DNA of 36,898 nt, taken from NCBI GenBank assembly GCA_030651065.1, contig JAUSCU010000025.1, positions 1 to 36,898 of the forward strand, given 5' to 3'. Below are positions 34,928 through 36,898 of the stretch, one piece after another. The notes under the pieces are model-generated. The model searched no databases. It saw only the letters and a list, made by a program, of their open reading frames with translations, and was not told the DNA's origin. How positions within the stretch are numbered: position 1 is the stretch's first letter; each line of letters opens with the position of its first letter. The stretch comes from Candidatus Omnitrophota bacterium (GTDB lineage: Bacteria; Omnitrophota; Gorgyraeia; 1-14-0-20-64-10). The position numbers were made by a program, and so were the translations under genes.

Positions 34928-34945
34928 TTGCCCCGCTAGGATTCG
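34928..34945. repeat. 18-bp direct repeat of the tRNA-Gln 3' end, distal copy
   Basis: ttgccccgctaggattcg, identical to 35121-35138. Confidence 0.9.
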
Positions 34946-34948
34946 GCG

Positions 34949-34985
34949 CCGAGCCCGGCCGCTCCGCGGCCACGGTGCTCGGTCG
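34949..34985. other. GC-rich compound hairpin
   Basis: CCGAGC-cc-GGCCGC-tcc-GCGGCC-acggt-GCTCGG nested inverted repeats. Confidence 0.75.
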
Positions 34986-35079
34986 CCACTCGGCCTCGGT
35001 GGAGTCCCGTGCTCCTGCACGTCGCACGGCCTGCATAAAAGAAGCTCGGCCTCACTTCGAATCCCAGAGGGAAACCTGA

Positions 35080-35115
35080 TGAAGCCGTTCGAACCAAAAG
35101 GTTCAGCCGGCTTCA
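35080..35115. other. Hairpin adjacent to tRNA 3' end
   Basis: ATGAAGCCG-ttc-GAACC-aaaa-GGTTC-agc-CGGCTTCAT perfect nested arms. Confidence 0.75.
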
Positions 35116-35120
35116 TAAAA

Positions 35121-35191
35121 TTGCCCCGCTAGGATTCGAACCTAGACAAGCAGATCCAGAATCTGCTGTGCTACCGTTACACCACAGGGCA
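35121..35191 (-). tRNA. tRNA-Gln (anticodon CUG)
   Basis: Reverse strand TGCCCTGTGGTGTAACGGTAGCACAGCAGATTCTGGATCTGCTTGTCTAGGTTCGAATCCTAGCGGGGCAA; 7-bp acceptor, anticodon stem GCAGA/TCTGC with loop TTCTGGA, T-arm CTAGG-TTCGAAT-CCTAG. Confidence 0.92.
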
Positions 35192-35236
35192 AGAGAAACA
35201 GTCTTTGATTATATAATACCGGGGGAGGGGACGGGG

Positions 35237-35632
35237 ATGGAACGGGTGATCTTCTTCGATGGGGTTTGCGATTTCTGCTCCTTCTGGGTCAAGTTCGTGA
35301 TCCGGCGGGACCCCCAGGGTAAATTCCGTTTCGCGCCGCTGCAGTCTCCGATGGGCCGGGAGGTCTGCCGGACGCTGAATCTCCCAGAGGATCCGCCTCA
35401 ATCGGTCATCCTGAAAGAAAACAACCGGACCTTCACCCAATCCGCGGCGTCGCTTAGGATCCTTAAGGAACTCACCGGCCTTTGGCCTCTCCTGTACGCC
35501 CTCATCGCCGTTCCCGCCCCGCTGCGGAATTTGGTCTACCGGTTCATCGCGACTAACCGGTACCGGTGGTTTGGAAAAGAGGAGTCCTGCTTTGTGCCGG
35601 CACCGGAGATCCGGAGCCGGTTCCTCAGTTAG
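35237..35632 (+). CDS. Thiol-disulfide oxidoreductase DCC family (DUF393)
   Basis: MERVIFFDGVCDFCSFWVKFVIRRDPQGKFRFAPLQS...; DGxCxxC motif. Start trimmed downstream of the tRNA. Confidence 0.9.
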   Translation: MERVIFFDGVCDFCSFWVKFVIRRDPQGKFRFAPLQSPMGREVCRTLNLPEDPPQSVILKENNRTFTQSAASLRILKELTGLWPLLYALIAVPAPLRNLVYRFIATNRYRWFGKEESCFVPAPEIRSRFLS

Positions 35633-36474
35633 ACCGTCTTAGAGTGGACCGCGGCGCGCAAGAGTTCTTCGTCGAACCCTTCCGGCGTTTTCTTGTAGCG
35701 AGCGTATACATACAGGGCCGTCTGAAATACCGTCGTCAAGGTATCGTACAAAGCCTGCGCCAGGATCAGGTAGGCGACGCCACAGGTCTTGAACATCCAT
35801 CCGGGTGTGAAAAGGAGCCCAACACCCGGCAGCATCAACACCCCGAAGATCGCCCCGAAGCTGATCTGCCCTACGAGCTGCTTGCCCCATGTCTCGCGAA
35901 GCAACTCCGCGGACCTGGCCAGCGCTTTCAGCGGAGGTTTTCCCTCAATGATGATCACGGGAACCGCGAAAAAACTTAGCAGGTTGAAGGCGATGTTCGA
36001 GACGTCCGCGACAATCTTTTCAATCCTCGTTCGGCCCAGCAATCCAAGGAGGAACCTCAACCCTGTCACCACCGCAGCCCAGCCAAGCAACGCGGGCAAA
36101 CGCTTGAACGCCATCCGGAAGCCTGTCTCCAACGTGGGGTCTTCCCCGATAAACCGGGTAATCACGCAACCCACGATCGCAGCTGTGGAAAAATAAATCG
36201 CCGCGTTGGCAGCCAGCATCCAAAGGAACAGGGCCACGAAAGGTTTGATGCCGAAATAAAACAGGTTGGACTGAAACTTGTCTCCGGCGCCGGCCAGAAT
36301 GCCGGCCCGTCCGCCCATGATCGAGTAGATCGCGATCATAAAAAGACCGAACGAAGAGAGGATCAGGACCCACTCGAGTAAGGAGAACAAGATCATCTCC
36401 TTGTCTTTTCGATAGACGTTCCACGAAGCGGCCATCAATTCCCAGGCGTGCGGATCTCCCGTCATGGGTCTCAA
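35629..36474 (-). CDS. Multi-TM membrane protein, DUF6159-like
   Basis: ELMAASWNVYRKDKEMILFSLLEWVLILSSFGLFMIAIYSIMGG...; several TM helices. Confidence 0.65.
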   Translation of the reverse strand: MRPMTGDPHAWELMAASWNVYRKDKEMILFSLLEWVLILSSFGLFMIAIYSIMGGRAGILAGAGDKFQSNLFYFGIKPFVALFLWMLAANAAIYFSTAAIVGCVITRFIGEDPTLETGFRMAFKRLPALLGWAAVVTGLRFLLGLLGRTRIEKIVADVSNIAFNLLSFFAVPVIIIEGKPPLKALARSAELLRETWGKQLVGQISFGAIFGVLMLPGVGLLFTPGWMFKTCGVAYLILAQALYDTLTTVFQTALYVYARYKKTPEGFDEELLRAAVHSKTV

Positions 36475-36898
36475 GAAGAGCAGAGGGTCTCGGCGGCTTT
36501 GCGCAGGCGCGGGATCACGCGCCCCTTGCCGGCCACTTGCAGAACGTGGAACAGGCTGGGCCCGACCGAACGGCCGGTGACGGCGACACGGGTCGGGTGG
36601 ATGAGATCCGCCGCTTTGAGTTTCAGCTCCTGCGCCAACGCGCGGCAGGCTGCTTCCGCTCCGGCGGCGTCCCAGGTCTCCAGCTTTTCCAGCCGGTCGG
36701 CGTAAGCGGTAAGATTCGCCCCAACTCCTGGCTGCTTCAGCCGGGAATTAACCGCCTCCTCATCGAACGGGATCTCCTCCGTAAAGAGCCCCTGGGTCTG
36801 CCGGACAAGGTCCTCTACTGTTTCGGCGCGGCTCTTGTAGAGCTCCACCACCTCGGAGAGCCAGGGGCCGTCGGTCACCGTCCAGTTTCTCTCCCGGA
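36471..36898 (-). CDS. gltX: Glutamyl-tRNA synthetase, C-terminal part (5' end outside window)
   Basis: LSEVVELYKSRAETVEDLVRQTQGLFTEE...AADLIHPTRVAVTGRSVGPSLFHVLQVAGKGRVIPRLRKA; frame stays open to the window edge. Confidence 0.88.
   Translation of the reverse strand, partial: RERNWTVTDGPWLSEVVELYKSRAETVEDLVRQTQGLFTEEIPFDEEAVNSRLKQPGVGANLTAYADRLEKLETWDAAGAEAACRALAQELKLKAADLIHPTRVAVTGRSVGPSLFHVLQVAGKGRVIPRLRKAAETLCSS

Noticed and set aside
25531-35138. Integrated element with tRNA att sites at both ends
   Set aside because: The 18-bp tRNA-end repeat occurs only at 34928 and 35121; I found no copy near 25.5-25.9 kb and no integrase, so island boundaries are not established.
1-36898. CRISPR arrays, transposons, rRNA
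   Set aside because: No regularly spaced repeats, transposase/integrase motifs or rRNA sequence recognised.

Overview
High-GC bacterial window with no transposase, integrase or CRISPR array. From left to right: a partial DedA-family protein and a DUF502 membrane protein. Then a minus-strand phosphate regulon (phoB-phoR, a small ORF, a porin, pstS-pstC-pstA-pstB-phoU) with two candidate Pho boxes. Upstream of phoB are an acetolactate-synthase-like gene and an uncharacterised 470-aa gene that share an identical 22-bp leader. The middle carries a DUF3185-like protein, a glycogen-debranching/GH-like protein, a phosphodiesterase/EEP hydrolase fusion, a DEAD-box helicase, ExbB/ExbD, a response regulator, a D-2-hydroxyacid dehydrogenase, an ADP-forming acyl-CoA synthetase, a CBS protein, a P-type ATPase and a GIY-YIG protein. 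The right end has tRNA-Gln(CUG), a DCC/DUF393 protein, a membrane protein and the 3' end of gltX.

The most interesting part is about 25.8-34.9 kb. It is a visibly more AT-rich, RiPP-like cassette: two PqqD-like (RRE) proteins, an S26-peptidase/GNAT fusion, two GT2-TPR glycosyltransferases, two SAM methyltransferases (one with a nonsense mutation), a GT2/HprK-kinase fusion and an NTP_transf_5 nucleotidyltransferase. The supplied ORF track misses two small genes (37 and 44 aa), each upstream of a methyltransferase copy. They share YEPP[KR]xTxEGNIRxM[VI], which has the spacing of the lasso-peptide leader motif YxxPxLxxxG. No lasso cyclase or B2 protease gene is present. The cassette carries a readable tandem-duplication scar with relics of hprK/pqqD fused to a GNAT 3' end.
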